A model generated the notes under the pieces. That model did no database searches, was not told the DNA's origin, and saw nothing but the letters and a program-made list of their open reading frames with translations. Both the position numbers and the translations under genes were made by a program. A DNA stretch of 45,134 bases. It comes from Desulfobacteraceae bacterium (GTDB lineage Bacteria; Desulfobacterota; Desulfobacteria; Desulfobacterales; Desulfosalsimonadaceae). Every line of letters begins with the position of its first letter. Position 1 is the first letter of the stretch. Below, piece by piece: positions 1-9,814 of the stretch. The stretch is from assembly GCA_021737045.1 (NCBI GenBank), contig JAIPES010000014.1:1-45134 (forward strand). Direction: 5' to 3'.

Positions 1-48
1 AAAAATTTCAAACTGTTTGAGGCCGACAGGCCGAGTTTTTGAAATTTT
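1..48. repeat. Imperfect AT-rich inverted repeat at window edge
   Basis: The arm aaaaatttcaaa (1-12) faces tttttgaaatttt (36-48), and a ggcc/ggcc pair (21-24, 29-32) lies inside. It could be the tail of a terminator or of a repeat that begins outside the window; nothing upstream is visible to decide. No gene is supported in 1-271. The region holds this inverted repeat and the repeat module at 97-165. Confidence 0.4.
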
Positions 49-96
49 AAGCGAAGGCATTGGCTGAATCCGTAAACGGTCAGGAGCGAAAAAACT

Positions 97-165
97 GACC
101 CCGGCCGCAGGGCTTCCTTCCTGCAACAACAGCGGACGCAGTAAAAAGCTTTTTACGGTGCCATC
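97..165 (-). repeat. Partial copy of the GATGGCRCCGTAAAAAG repeat family
   Basis: Read on the minus strand this stretch gives gatggcaccgtaaaaagctttttac, then ccgctgttgttgcaggaag and aagccctgcggcc. The same sequence, with few changes, lies at 18031-18104 inside the element that splits the nuo operon. The terminal gatggcaccgtaaaaag is at 165-149 on the minus strand. Only one end is recognisable, because 1-96 does not match the rest of the nuo copy. It is therefore a truncated or different family member just upstream of lipA. Confidence 0.6.
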
Positions 166-271
166 AAGCCCTGGCGGGGAAATCGGGAAAAAATTTGCCG
201 GGCACGGCCGCGGAATTAGACCGGACGGCACAAATACGCGAAATTTTCAAAACGGTTTTTTTCGACATTTC

Positions 272-1210
272 ATGGAAACGCGTCAAAACAGGACAAACAA
301 AAACCCGGCCAAGCCTCCCTGGATCCGGGTGGCCGCACCCGGGGGTGATAATTATGAAACCGTCCGCCGCCTCAAAACGGCCGCGGGCCTGCACACGGTC
401 TGCGAATCAGCCCTTTGCCCCAATATCGCGGAATGCTGGCATGCCGGACATGCCACATTCATGATCCTGGGCAACGGCTGTACCCGCAACTGCCGGTTCT
501 GCGGAGTCGCCGGCCGGCCGAAGCCACTGGATAAAGACGAACCCCGGCGCGTGGCAAAAGCCGTTGCCGCCATGGGGCTGGATCACGCGGTGGTGACATC
601 TGTTACCCGGGATGATCTTTCCGACGGGGGAGCCGGCCATTTTGCCGCAACCATCAAAGAAATCCGGAAAAACTGCCCGAACGCGGGCATCGAGGTGCTG
701 GTCCCGGATTTTGCGGCAAACCGCAGGGCCCTTGAAACCGTGCTTGCAGCCGGACCGGACGTGGTGGGACACAACATGGAAACCACGGCCCGGCTCTATC
801 CAACAGTGCGGCCCGTGGCAGACTACCGGCAGTCCCTGGCCCTGCTTTGCACGGCAAAGCGGATCAACCCTGAATGCATTACAAAATCGGGATTCATGCT
901 CGGGCTCGGCGAAACCATGGGCGAAATCCGCCAGACCATCGCCGACATCCGGGCGGCGGGCGTGCAGGTGCTGACCATGGGCCAGTATCTCAAGCCCGGA
1001 CCGCAAAACATGGACGTGGCGGAATATTTTTCGCCTGAAATCTTTGCACAACTGAAGCAATATGCAACAGAGGCGGGGTTTGCGCTGGTGGAATCCGGCC
1101 CTTTTGTACGAAGCTCCTACAGGGCGGCAGCCCAGGCAGAAGCACTGGGGATTATCCGCACACCGAAATCCGGCAAGACCAATCCAGGGCCTGCGGCCTG
1201 CGGACAATAA
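272..1210 (+). CDS. lipA: Lipoyl synthase LipA
   Basis: Radical-SAM enzyme that inserts two sulfur atoms into protein-bound octanoyl chains to make lipoyl groups. Both cysteine sets are visible: the auxiliary cluster CESALCPNIAEC and the SAM-cluster motif CTRNCRFC, and the C-terminal RSSY motif is also present. The ORF track opens at a GTG at 158, inside the repeat. The family normally starts shortly before the KPPW..V segment, so the ATG at 272 (METRQN, 312 aa) is preferred. The gene leads sucA-sucB-lpdA with a 43-bp gap, and SucB carries the lipoyl lysine that LipA would modify. No octanoyltransferase (LipB) or lipoate ligase is in the window, so the octanoyl source is unknown. Confidence 0.95.
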   Translation: METRQNRTNKNPAKPPWIRVAAPGGDNYETVRRLKTAAGLHTVCESALCPNIAECWHAGHATFMILGNGCTRNCRFCGVAGRPKPLDKDEPRRVAKAVAAMGLDHAVVTSVTRDDLSDGGAGHFAATIKEIRKNCPNAGIEVLVPDFAANRRALETVLAAGPDVVGHNMETTARLYPTVRPVADYRQSLALLCTAKRINPECITKSGFMLGLGETMGEIRQTIADIRAAGVQVLTMGQYLKPGPQNMDVAEYFSPEIFAQLKQYATEAGFALVESGPFVRSSYRAAAQAEALGIIRTPKSGKTNPGPAACGQ

Positions 1211-1253
1211 CGGCCATGGATCAAAACTGCACAAACAGGAGACGCAACACACA

Positions 1254-4016
1254 ATGACTTATAACGGCCCATGGAGCGCCCAATACATTGAAACCCAATA
1301 CAACCGCTGGAAGCAGGATCCAAACTCCGTGGACCCGGACTGGCAGTTTTTTTTCCAGGGCTTTGAACTCGGACGGACCCAAAAGCCGGCAGCGTCCGAA
1401 GAAGTATGTGAGCCCTGTGACGAGCAAACCGTCAGAAAGCAGTCACGGGTCGAGGCCCTTGTCTACAGGTATCGCGATATCGGGCACCTGCTGTCGTGCA
1501 CAGATCCCCTTGCGGCATGCCCCACCGACCATCCCCTGTTAAACCCGAAAGCCTTTGGCCTGGATGAAAAAGACATGCAGCGGCGCTTCTACGCGCCGGG
1601 CCTGCCTGAACATCCTGGCCGGCAAATGACCCTTGACGAGCTTGTCGATCATCTGCGCCAAACCTACTGCCGCTCTGTTGGTGTGGAATACATGCACATC
1701 CAGGACCCGGAAGAACGCAAGTGGCTTCGGCAGCGGATGGAATCCACACAAAACATGCCGGCCCTTTCAGATGAGGAAAAAATCCGGATTCTTCGGAAAC
1801 TATCCGAGGCTTCCGGCCTTGAGCAGTTTATCCATAAAAAGTATCTGGGCCAGAAACGCTTCAGCGTTGAAGGCGCAGACGTGATCATCCCCATGCTCGA
1901 TTCCCTGCTGGCCCATGCCGCGGGTGAACACGGCTGCGAACAGATTGTTCTGGGCATGACCCACAGGGGGCGGTTAAATGTTCAGGCCAATATCCTGAAC
2001 AGGCCGTATGCCGATGTCATCGGTGAGTTTGAAAGCCACCACAACCCGGAAGCGGAAGTGGGCGCCGGAGACGTGAAATATCACAAGGGCTTTCACGGTC
2101 AGATCACCACATCGGGCAACAGGCCAATCGATATCCTCATGGCCGACAACCCCAGTCACCTGGAGTCGGTCAACCCGGTGGTGGAGGGAATGGCCCGGGC
2201 CCGGCTGGATGCGGCGGGCATTGAAAACACCGGTGCTGTCATGCCGTTGCTGCTCCATGGGGACGCGGCCTTTTCAGGCCAGGGAATCGTGGCTGAAACC
2301 CTGAACATGTCCCAGCTCGATGGCTATCATACCGGCGGCACCGTTCATATCATCGTCAACAACCAGATCGGGTACACAGCCCTGCCCGATGACCTGCGCT
2401 CCACCCGGTATGCCACGGATGTCGCCAAAAGTTTAATGGTTCCCATCTTCCACATACACGGTGAAAACCCCGAGGCGGCCGTGCATATTGCAAAGCTGGC
2501 CTGTGACTACCGGATGCGTTTTGGCAAGGACGTGGTCATGGATGTGGTCTGCTACCGCAGATACGGGCACAACGAGGGCGACGAGCCCTATTTCACCCAG
2601 CCGCTGATGTATGAACGCATCAAAAACCGCCCCACCCCGGCCCGGGTCTATGCCCGGCAGCTCATTGAACAGGGCGTATTGGACGAAAACACAGCCAGCG
2701 ACATCCAGGAGCAGACAACCCAATGCATCCAGGAAGCCTATGATGCTGTGCAAAAACAAACCGATCAACCGGCGCAGCAAACCACTGCCGAGGATCACCC
2801 GCCCACAAGGGAGCCTGAAAAGGGCCGCCAGAAACCCCGGGACCAACAGGATTCCGGCGCGGACACTGCTGTCAAGCCCTCCCTGCTAAAGCAACTGGCT
2901 GCAAAAATCAACGCAGCCCCGAATGATTTCCATCTGCACCCCAAGATTGAAAAACTCCTGAAAAAACGTCTGGCCGCAGTAAAAGACGGCAAGGGTATAG
3001 ACTGGGCAAACGCCGAAGCCCTGGGGTTTGCCACAATTGTAAACCAGGGCATTTCCGTCCGCCTGTCAGGCCAGGACAGCCAGCGGGGCACTTTCAGCCA
3101 GCGCCACAGCGTATTGTTTGACACCGCCACCAACGCGGAGCATGTGCCCATAAACAACGCAGCCAAAGACGGAGGCAAAATTACCGCCATCAACAGCCTG
3201 CTGTCCGAAGCCGGGGTTTTGGGATTTGAATACGGCTATTCCCTGGTGCGCACAAACGGCCTGACCATTTGGGAGGCCCAGTTCGGCGATTTTGCCAACA
3301 ACGCCCAGGCCGTCATTGACCTCTACCTTGCCAGCGGCGAGACCAAGTGGGGACGCAGAAGCGGCCTGGTGCTGCTGCTGCCACACGGCTATGAAGGCCA
3401 GGGCCCGGATCATTCCAGCAGCCGCGTGGAGCGGTTTTTGCAACTGGCCGCAGATGAAAACTTCTGTGTCTGCAACCCCACCACCCCGGCCCAGTATTAT
3501 CACCTTTTGCGGGGCCAGGCATGCGCCGGGAGACGAAAACCCCTGATCATCCTGACCCCCAAAAGCCTGCTTCGCCACCCTGAAGCCGTCTCCTCCCTGG
3601 ATGATCTGGCAAAGGGGAAATTTCAAAAAGTCATAGACGATACCCGGGCCCCGAAAAATCCCGAACAGGTGGTGCTGGTATCAGGCAAGCTGTTTTACGA
3701 CCTGGCAGAGGCCCGAAATGACAGGGAGGAAAAAAACACGGCCATCGTCCGGGTCGAACAACTCTATCCCTTTGCCGAAAAACAACTGGCTTCGGTGATC
3801 AAGAAATACAAAAACTGCCGCCGCTGGCTCTGGGCCCAGGAGGAGCCGGCCAACATGGGGGCATGGAACTACATCCGGCCCCTTTTGGAAACCCGCTTTT
3901 CAATCACCCCCAGCTATATCGGCCGCAAGGCCTCGGCCAGCACGGCCACGGGATATCACCACGTACACAAGCAACAGCAGCAGCAGATCATTGACATGGT
4001 CCTGAAGAAAAAATAA
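1254..4016 (+). CDS. sucA: 2-oxoglutarate dehydrogenase E1 component
   Basis: Thiamine-diphosphate decarboxylase of the 2-oxoglutarate dehydrogenase complex, which starts oxidation of 2-oxoglutarate to succinyl-CoA. Visible features are the N-terminal E2-contact segment (GPWSAQYIETQY), MTHRGRLNV near residue 235, HGDAAFSGQG near 335, the ThDP region NNQIGYT near 370, RRYGHNEGDEP near 440, and a C-terminal transketolase-like half from about 587 (ALGFATIVNQG, GTFSQRHSVL). A Gln/Pro/Glu-rich linker of about 45 residues (roughly 498-543) separates the halves. The ORF track starts inside lipA; the ATG at 1254 follows aggag and matches the family start, giving 920 aa. The gene encodes the NAD-linked complex, not a ferredoxin-linked 2-oxoglutarate oxidoreductase. 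Confidence 0.95.
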   Translation: MTYNGPWSAQYIETQYNRWKQDPNSVDPDWQFFFQGFELGRTQKPAASEEVCEPCDEQTVRKQSRVEALVYRYRDIGHLLSCTDPLAACPTDHPLLNPKAFGLDEKDMQRRFYAPGLPEHPGRQMTLDELVDHLRQTYCRSVGVEYMHIQDPEERKWLRQRMESTQNMPALSDEEKIRILRKLSEASGLEQFIHKKYLGQKRFSVEGADVIIPMLDSLLAHAAGEHGCEQIVLGMTHRGRLNVQANILNRPYADVIGEFESHHNPEAEVGAGDVKYHKGFHGQITTSGNRPIDILMADNPSHLESVNPVVEGMARARLDAAGIENTGAVMPLLLHGDAAFSGQGIVAETLNMSQLDGYHTGGTVHIIVNNQIGYTALPDDLRSTRYATDVAKSLMVPIFHIHGENPEAAVHIAKLACDYRMRFGKDVVMDVVCYRRYGHNEGDEPYFTQPLMYERIKNRPTPARVYARQLIEQGVLDENTASDIQEQTTQCIQEAYDAVQKQTDQPAQQTTAEDHPPTREPEKGRQKPRDQQDSGADTAVKPSLLKQLAAKINAAPNDFHLHPKIEKLLKKRLAAVKDGKGIDWANAEALGFATIVNQGISVRLSGQDSQRGTFSQRHSVLFDTATNAEHVPINNAAKDGGKITAINSLLSEAGVLGFEYGYSLVRTNGLTIWEAQFGDFANNAQAVIDLYLASGETKWGRRSGLVLLLPHGYEGQGPDHSSSRVERFLQLAADENFCVCNPTTPAQYYHLLRGQACAGRRKPLIILTPKSLLRHPEAVSSLDDLAKGKFQKVIDDTRAPKNPEQVVLVSGKLFYDLAEARNDREEKNTAIVRVEQLYPFAEKQLASVIKKYKNCRRWLWAQEEPANMGAWNYIRPLLETRFSITPSYIGRKASASTATGYHHVHKQQQQQIIDMVLKKK

Positions 4017-4068
4017 AAACCTGCAGCACAAGCCCGTTGAAACAGCAAAAGCCCTGTAAGGAGGCTCC

Positions 4069-5412
4069 ATGAAAGTCGATATCAAGGTGCCGGAAGTCGG
4101 CGAATCCGTAAAGGAAGCCCTGCTGGCGGAATGGTACAAATCAGACGGCGGCCGGGTTGAAAAAGACGAGCCGGTCTTTGTCCTGGAAACAGACAAGGTC
4201 ACCCTGGAGGTCCCGGCAGAGCAAGGCGGCACCCTGGAAATCCTTGTCCATGCCGGCCAGAACGTAAAAATCGGACAGGTGGTGGGCAAAATCGACACGG
4301 ATGCCGCACAAACGGATTCAGCACAAAACACGGACCAGGAAAAACAACCCCCGGAAACAGAAAAAAAGGCGGCTGAACCAGCGCCTGCGCCGGAATCTGA
4401 ACCGGAACCCGAGCCCGAGCCCAAGCCGGGGTCAAAACAGGCCGAAGCAGCACCCGGGCCTGAAGACAAACCCGACCGGGCCCCGAAAACCCAAGAGGCC
4501 GGCGATGACAAACAAGCGGCACAACAGACAGAGACCCTGCCGCCGTCAGTGCGCCGCCTGGTGGCTGAAAACAACCTGGATGTTTCAAAAATCCGGGCAA
4601 CCGGCCCCAACGGACGGATCACCAAGGGTGATGTGATAGCCTACCTTGAATCCGGCGCCGGACAAACTCCAGCCCAGCCGGAGCAAAAAAGTCCTCAACC
4701 TGCGGAAACACAGGAAGCCGTCACCCGCACGCCCATGTCTCCGATCCGAAAATCCATTGCCGCCCACCTGCTCGATGCCAGGCAGAACACCGCCATGCTC
4801 ACCACGTTTAACGAAATCGACATGAGCCGGGTCAAAACACTGCGGGAGCGGTTCAAAGACACCTTTTACAACACCCACGGGGTGCGCCTGGGATTCATGT
4901 CCTTTTTTGTCAAAGCATGCGTGGCCGCCCTCAGGGAGTTTCCGGAAATCAACGCCAGCATAGAAGAAGATGAAATCATCTATCATCACTATTATCACAT
5001 CGGCATTGCCATTGGCGCCAAAAAGGGCCTTGTGGTGCCGGTTGTCCGGCATGCAGACCGGCTCGGTTTTGCAGACATCGAAGAAGCCATTGCGGACTTT
5101 GCCGCGCGCGTGGAAAAAAACCGCATCACCCTTTCCGAGCTCGAAGGGGGCACCTTTTCGATCACCAACGGCGGCATCTACGGCTCGCTTTTGTCCACAC
5201 CCATTTTAAACATGCCCCAGAGCGCCATTTTGGCCATGCATAAGATCGAGGACCGGCCGGTGGTGGAAAACAAGGAAGTGGTGATCCGGCCCATGATGTA
5301 TGTGGCGCTCAGCTACGACCACCGGATCGTGGACGGCAAGGACGCGGTGAGTTTTCTGCGGCGCATCAAGGAATTCATTGAAACCCCGGAACGCATGATC
5401 ATGGAGATATAA
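4069..5412 (+). CDS. sucB: Dihydrolipoamide succinyltransferase (E2)
   Basis: Core acyltransferase of the 2-oxoglutarate dehydrogenase complex. An N-terminal lipoyl domain carries the lipoylation lysine in ETDKVTLEV (about K43). A long Pro/Glu/Ala linker with EPEPEPEPKP follows, then the E1/E3-binding domain (PSVRRLVAENNLD..GRITKGDV, about 158-193). The C-terminal catalytic domain (about 220-447) contains the active-site motif SYDHRIVDG (His near 418). A strong aaggaggctcc ribosome site precedes the ATG. It lies 52 bp after sucA and is followed by lpdA after one base. The pairing with a SucA-type E1 supports succinyl rather than acetyl transfer. Confidence 0.94.
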   Translation: MKVDIKVPEVGESVKEALLAEWYKSDGGRVEKDEPVFVLETDKVTLEVPAEQGGTLEILVHAGQNVKIGQVVGKIDTDAAQTDSAQNTDQEKQPPETEKKAAEPAPAPESEPEPEPEPKPGSKQAEAAPGPEDKPDRAPKTQEAGDDKQAAQQTETLPPSVRRLVAENNLDVSKIRATGPNGRITKGDVIAYLESGAGQTPAQPEQKSPQPAETQEAVTRTPMSPIRKSIAAHLLDARQNTAMLTTFNEIDMSRVKTLRERFKDTFYNTHGVRLGFMSFFVKACVAALREFPEINASIEEDEIIYHHYYHIGIAIGAKKGLVVPVVRHADRLGFADIEEAIADFAARVEKNRITLSELEGGTFSITNGGIYGSLLSTPILNMPQSAILAMHKIEDRPVVENKEVVIRPMMYVALSYDHRIVDGKDAVSFLRRIKEFIETPERMIMEI

Positions 5413-5413
5413 A

Positions 5414-6820
5414 ATGGGTGAACAGTCGCGTTATGACTTGATTGTAATCGGCGCCGGCCCGGGCGGGTACGTGGCCGCGGCCAGAGCCGGCCAGTTGGGC
5501 ATGAAAACGGCCTGTGTGGACAAATTTGACAGACCCGGCGGGGTATGCCTCAATTACGGATGCATCCCGAGCAAGGCCCTGCTCGATTCCTCGGAACATG
5601 CGGCCCAGGCGGTCAATTCATTTAAAAACCACGGCATCCGCGTGGGCAAGCCGGAAATCGATCTAAAGACCATGATGGGCAGAAAAGACGAGGTTGTGCG
5701 GGCGCTTACCGACAATGTGGAAAACCTGCTCAAAGCCAACAACGTGGAGATTATCAAGGGCACGGCCGCACTGCAGGGCGAATCTGCGGTCAGGGTGGAA
5801 AAAAACGGCCAGGCACAGACAATCGCGGCGAAAAACATTTTGCTTGCCACCGGCAGCAGCCCGGCCGAGGTCAAGGGTCTTGAGTTTGACGGCCAGTTTA
5901 TTGTCAACTCAACCGATGCCCTGGCCTTTGACAAGGTTCCCCGGCGCCTTCTCATCGTGGGCGGCGGATATATCGGCCTGGAGCTGGGCTCGGTCTGGTC
6001 GCGCCTGGGGTCAAAAGTGACTGTCGCGGAAATGACAGACCGGATTGCGGGCACGGCAGACAGCCAGTTGTCCCGCCGGCTGCTGCGGATCTTAAAGAGC
6101 CAGGGCATTGAATTTAAGCTCAAAACCCGGGTGACCGGCGCGGATGTGCGCAAAAAGACCGTAAAGGTGACACTGGATACAGACGGGGAAAAATCCGAGC
6201 AAGTTTGCGAAACCGTGCTGGTGGCCGTGGGCAGGCGCCCGCTGTCTGAAGACCTGGGCCTGGAAGACGCGGGCGTTGAGACCGATTCCCAGGGCTTTGT
6301 CAAGGTGGATGCCAATTTCCGCACCGCTGTTGCCAATATTTATGCCGTGGGCGACCTGATCGGCCAGCCCATGCTGGCTCACAAGGCATCGGCCGAAGGC
6401 CGGGCCGCAGTGGAAATCATGGCCGGAAAACCCGGCGAGGTGAACTACGACGCAGTGCCCATGGTCATCTACACCTTTCCCGAGGCCGCGTCAGTGGGCA
6501 AGACAGAAGAACAGTTAAAACAACAGGGAATTGACTACTGCACCGGCACCTTCCCGCTCACCGGCGCCGGCCGGGCCCGGTGCATGGGAGAGACCGAAGG
6601 CATGGTCAAGGTGCTTTCCCACAAAAAAACAGACCGGGTCCTGGGGGTGCACATCCTCTCGCCCCGGGCTTCGGACATGATCGCAGAAGCCGTGTTTGCC
6701 ATCGAATTCGGGGCGTCCTCGGAAGACATCGGCCGGATCATGCACGGCCATCCCACATTTGCCGAAGCCCTGCAGGAAGCCGCCCTGGTGACCCGGCAGT
6801 GCTCCATATATTCGGGATAG
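5414..6820 (+). CDS. lpdA: Dihydrolipoamide dehydrogenase (E3)
   Basis: FAD flavoprotein that reoxidises dihydrolipoyl groups and reduces NAD+. Visible features are the FAD dinucleotide fold GAGPGGYVAA, the redox disulfide GGVCLNYGCIPSK (cysteines near 44 and 49), the NAD-fold GGGYIGLELG, the second FAD motif IYAVGDL, and the C-terminal His/Glu motif HGHPTFAEALQEAAL near 442. The ATG follows the sucB stop by one base, with ggag eight bases upstream, so translation is probably coupled. The 468-aa length is normal. It is the last gene of the operon and converges on nuoN with 14 bp between the stops; no clear hairpin terminator is visible there. Confidence 0.95.
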   Translation: MGEQSRYDLIVIGAGPGGYVAAARAGQLGMKTACVDKFDRPGGVCLNYGCIPSKALLDSSEHAAQAVNSFKNHGIRVGKPEIDLKTMMGRKDEVVRALTDNVENLLKANNVEIIKGTAALQGESAVRVEKNGQAQTIAAKNILLATGSSPAEVKGLEFDGQFIVNSTDALAFDKVPRRLLIVGGGYIGLELGSVWSRLGSKVTVAEMTDRIAGTADSQLSRRLLRILKSQGIEFKLKTRVTGADVRKKTVKVTLDTDGEKSEQVCETVLVAVGRRPLSEDLGLEDAGVETDSQGFVKVDANFRTAVANIYAVGDLIGQPMLAHKASAEGRAAVEIMAGKPGEVNYDAVPMVIYTFPEAASVGKTEEQLKQQGIDYCTGTFPLTGAGRARCMGETEGMVKVLSHKKTDRVLGVHILSPRASDMIAEAVFAIEFGASSEDIGRIMHGHPTFAEALQEAALVTRQCSIYSG

Positions 6821-6834
6821 AACTCCCCCGCCGC

Positions 6835-8262
6835 TCAGGGAAGCAGCCCTGCTGTCATGGCACCGGCCAGGGCCGTCATGTATCGGGGATAAAGGCCGCC
6901 GGCCACCATGAAAACAATCATGGCAAGGGCCAGGAGCCTGAAGGGCAGGGATACAGCAATGGCCCGGGGCTGTGACGCAGGTGCAGTAAAATACGCGGCC
7001 TTAAGGACGCCGAGGTAATAGTAAAGCGATATCACCACGTTCAACATGGCAATGATCACCAGCCACAGCAGACCCTGTTCCATGGCGGCCTTAAAAACAA
7101 GCAGCTTTGCCGTAAAACCGATGGTGGGCGGAATGCCCGCCAGCCCGAAAAGCGCCAGCAGCAGGGCCAGAGCCAGCACAGGCGCCCGTTGGTGCAGGCC
7201 GGCAAGGGCATCTGTTTTGATGTTTCTGCCGCCGTCTGCGGCCTTGACCACCACCATGAAACAGGTGAATTTCATCACCATAAGCGACAGTCCGTAAAAT
7301 ATTGCACCTGTATAGCCCATGGCGTTTGCACTCAATATCCCGATCATCACGTAGCCGGCATGGGCCACGCTGGAAAAGGCCAGAAGCCGCTTGATATCCT
7401 TCTGGGCCATGGCCGCGAGATTGCCCGCGGTCATGGAAGCAACCGATACGAAAATCAGCACCCAGGCCACCCGGTCGCTCTGCCCCCCGGTCAGGGCGAT
7501 CATGCGCACCAAAATGGCAATGGCAGCCACCTTTGAGGCAGTGGCAATGTATGCCGACACCTGGTGGGGGGCGGCCTCGTAGGCGTCAGGGGCCCATAAA
7601 TGAAAGGGAAAAACCGCCAGCTTGAAAAAAAATCCCGACAACGACAGAACAAAACCGGTAAAAACCACGGGCTCATTGATCCTTGCCGGCACCTGCCCCA
7701 TCAGCTCGGCCATGTGCGCTGTTCCAAACGCGCCGTAAACCAGGGCAAACCCGAAAAGCATCACAGCAGATGATGCCGCGCCAAAAACGAAATACTGAAA
7801 TGCCGGCGCCGCCCCTTTTGGGTATCCCCGGCGAAAATAGACCAGCACATAAAGGCTGTAAGAAGAAATCTCAAGGGAAATATAGATGGTCAGCAGATGT
7901 ACGGAGCTTGCCAGCAGCATCATGGCAAGGGTAGACAAGCAAAGCAGGAGGTAGAATTCGCTGTGCCGGGCCTTGTCCACTCCTGAAAGATCGGCGCAAA
8001 GACATACGGTAAGAAAGAACCCGGAATAGATAAGGGCCTTAAACACCTGGGAGTAAAGATCCACCTGATAGACTCCCTCAAAGACAAGGCCTTCAAAACC
8101 CGCAGTGCAGACCGTCAGGACCAGACCGGCCGCAGACAGCATCATGGCCGCGGCATAATCCCGTCCGGGACGGCCCCGGCCCAGACAGAAAAAGAAAAAC
8201 ACGCCTCCTGCCGCCAGTGTATAGAGTTCGGGAATAAACAGGATCCAGTCCGTCATGGCCAT
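6835..8262 (-). CDS. nuoN: NADH-quinone oxidoreductase subunit N
   Basis: Antiporter-like membrane subunit of complex I and the last gene of the nuo operon. It is a hydrophobic, multi-helix protein of 475 aa. The conserved glutamate segment SLEISSYSLYVLVYF, the lysine/proline segment FKLAVFPFHLWAPDAYE and FSSVAHAGYVMIG are typical of proton-pumping subunits. Two in-frame ATGs are possible: 8262, or 8256 which gives a classical ATGA overlap with the nuoM stop. Either leaves the first helix intact. Confidence 0.93.
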   Translation of the reverse strand: MAMTDWILFIPELYTLAAGGVFFFFCLGRGRPGRDYAAAMMLSAAGLVLTVCTAGFEGLVFEGVYQVDLYSQVFKALIYSGFFLTVCLCADLSGVDKARHSEFYLLLCLSTLAMMLLASSVHLLTIYISLEISSYSLYVLVYFRRGYPKGAAPAFQYFVFGAASSAVMLFGFALVYGAFGTAHMAELMGQVPARINEPVVFTGFVLSLSGFFFKLAVFPFHLWAPDAYEAAPHQVSAYIATASKVAAIAILVRMIALTGGQSDRVAWVLIFVSVASMTAGNLAAMAQKDIKRLLAFSSVAHAGYVMIGILSANAMGYTGAIFYGLSLMVMKFTCFMVVVKAADGGRNIKTDALAGLHQRAPVLALALLLALFGLAGIPPTIGFTAKLLVFKAAMEQGLLWLVIIAMLNVVISLYYYLGVLKAAYFTAPASQPRAIAVSLPFRLLALAMIVFMVAGGLYPRYMTALAGAMTAGLLP

Positions 8263-9800
8263 ACGCTCATCAATTCAGTGAAAAGGGTCTCAACGCTTTC
8301 CGGGCCTGCAAGCCCGACTGCCGGTCCCAGGGCATGGATCAGGGGAACCGAGGCGGTCTGGATCAGGTCATACATGAGAAACGGCATCAGACCGAAGCCC
8401 ACGATGGCCGCGGCCAGCACCGCCCGGGGCATACCCATTGCAAAACTCATGTCCTTTAAATGCGCCCAGCGGGGATTCAGGGGCCCAAAGCAGGTATTGC
8501 GGACAACCCGGAGCATGAACAGGGCGTTTACCACCAAAACCCCCACGGATATCATTGCCAGGGCCGGATAAACCCGGAATGCTGCGATAAAAACCAGCAG
8601 TTCGGCCCAGAAGCTGGCCAGGCAGGGCACACCGATGCCGGCAAGCGCGGCAATAACAAAATAGCTGCTGGCCGCGGGCATCACAGCCGACAAACCGCCG
8701 AGTTCGCCGATTTCCCGGGTGTGGGTGCGGTCATAGATATGTCCCACAGCCGAGAAAAAAAGGGCGGTCATGACCCCGTGGGCAAACATCTGAAACACCG
8801 CCCCGTTAATCCCGTCCACTGTCATGGTGGCAAACCCGAGGCCCACGATTCCCATGTGGGAAACACTGGAATAGCCGATCACAAACTTGAGATCCGTCTG
8901 GCGAAGGCCCACCATGACCCCGTAGACAATCCCGATGACCGCCAGAACCGCCATCATCGGCGACCAGTACATCCAGCCTTCCGGGCACAGAAACATGCCC
9001 ACCCGCAGGATGCCGAAAGCCCCGATCTTCATGAGCACGCCGGCATGCAGCATGCTCACCGCCGTGGGGGCGGCCACGTGACCCGTGGGCGACCAGGAGT
9101 GAAACGGCCATACCCCGGCCAGAATCCCGAATCCGATATAAAAAAGCAAAAATGCGGTTTTCTGCTCAAAACCGGAAAAAGACGCATTTTCCACCAGGGC
9201 GGGCAGAGAAAACGTCTCCAGGCCGGATACGGCTGCCAGATAAATGATGCCCGGCAGAATCAGTGCGCTTCCGAACAAAAGATACAGGGTCAGTTTCATG
9301 GCCCCGTACTCCCGTGCGCTGCTGCCCCAGATCACAATGAGCAGATACATGGGAAGAAGGGAGACATCAAACCACACGAAAATAAAAAACAGGTCAAGGG
9401 CCATGAACATGCCGTAAACGCCGATGACCAGGAGGATAAACAGGGCGAAGAATTCCTTTACCCGAAAATCGAGTTCCCACATGGAAACAACCCCGGTGAA
9501 AAACACAATTCCGGTGAGCAGAAGCATGGGCGCGGCAAATCCGTCTATGCCGTTTAAATAGGAAATGCCCATGGAGGGAATCCAGTCCAGGCGCTCCACG
9601 AACTGCATGCCCCCCGCCGCCCGGTCATATGCGGCAAACAAAAAAACCGACAGGGCCAGGGTTGCAGCCGAACATGCCGCACTCACCCATTTGACCGCCG
9701 CATTGCTGTTTTTGGGCAGCACCAGCACCAGCGCCAGCCCGCTTACGCATATCAGCAGGATCGTGCTCAAAAACGGAAAGTGTGCGGCATGCATCTGCAT
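8253..9800 (-). CDS. nuoM: NADH-quinone oxidoreductase subunit M
   Basis: Antiporter-like proton-pumping subunit of complex I. Motifs include the glutamate helix WFDVSLLPMYLLIVIWG (Asp in place of the usual Glu in the F-E/D context), WPFHSWSPTGHVAAPTAVSMLHAGVLMKIGAFGILR and GYSSVSHMG. The ORF track begins at 9899, inside nuoL, and its first 30 residues look like out-of-frame nuoL sequence. Candidate starts are the ATGs at 9809, 9800 and 9794 behind aaagga. I use 9800 (515 aa), but 9809 is nearly as good. It overlaps nuoN at its 3' end. Confidence 0.92.
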   Translation of the reverse strand: MQMHAAHFPFLSTILLICVSGLALVLVLPKNSNAAVKWVSAACSAATLALSVFLFAAYDRAAGGMQFVERLDWIPSMGISYLNGIDGFAAPMLLLTGIVFFTGVVSMWELDFRVKEFFALFILLVIGVYGMFMALDLFFIFVWFDVSLLPMYLLIVIWGSSAREYGAMKLTLYLLFGSALILPGIIYLAAVSGLETFSLPALVENASFSGFEQKTAFLLFYIGFGILAGVWPFHSWSPTGHVAAPTAVSMLHAGVLMKIGAFGILRVGMFLCPEGWMYWSPMMAVLAVIGIVYGVMVGLRQTDLKFVIGYSSVSHMGIVGLGFATMTVDGINGAVFQMFAHGVMTALFFSAVGHIYDRTHTREIGELGGLSAVMPAASSYFVIAALAGIGVPCLASFWAELLVFIAAFRVYPALAMISVGVLVVNALFMLRVVRNTCFGPLNPRWAHLKDMSFAMGMPRAVLAAAIVGFGLMPFLMYDLIQTASVPLIHALGPAVGLAGPESVETLFTELMSVWP

Positions 9801-9814
9801 GTTTCCCATTTCCT

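Noticed and set aside
8460-9557. 365-aa ORF on the plus strand
   Set aside because: It is antisense to nuoM, whose protein matches the family throughout. The ORF is rich in His, Gln and Gly and has no family-like motif.
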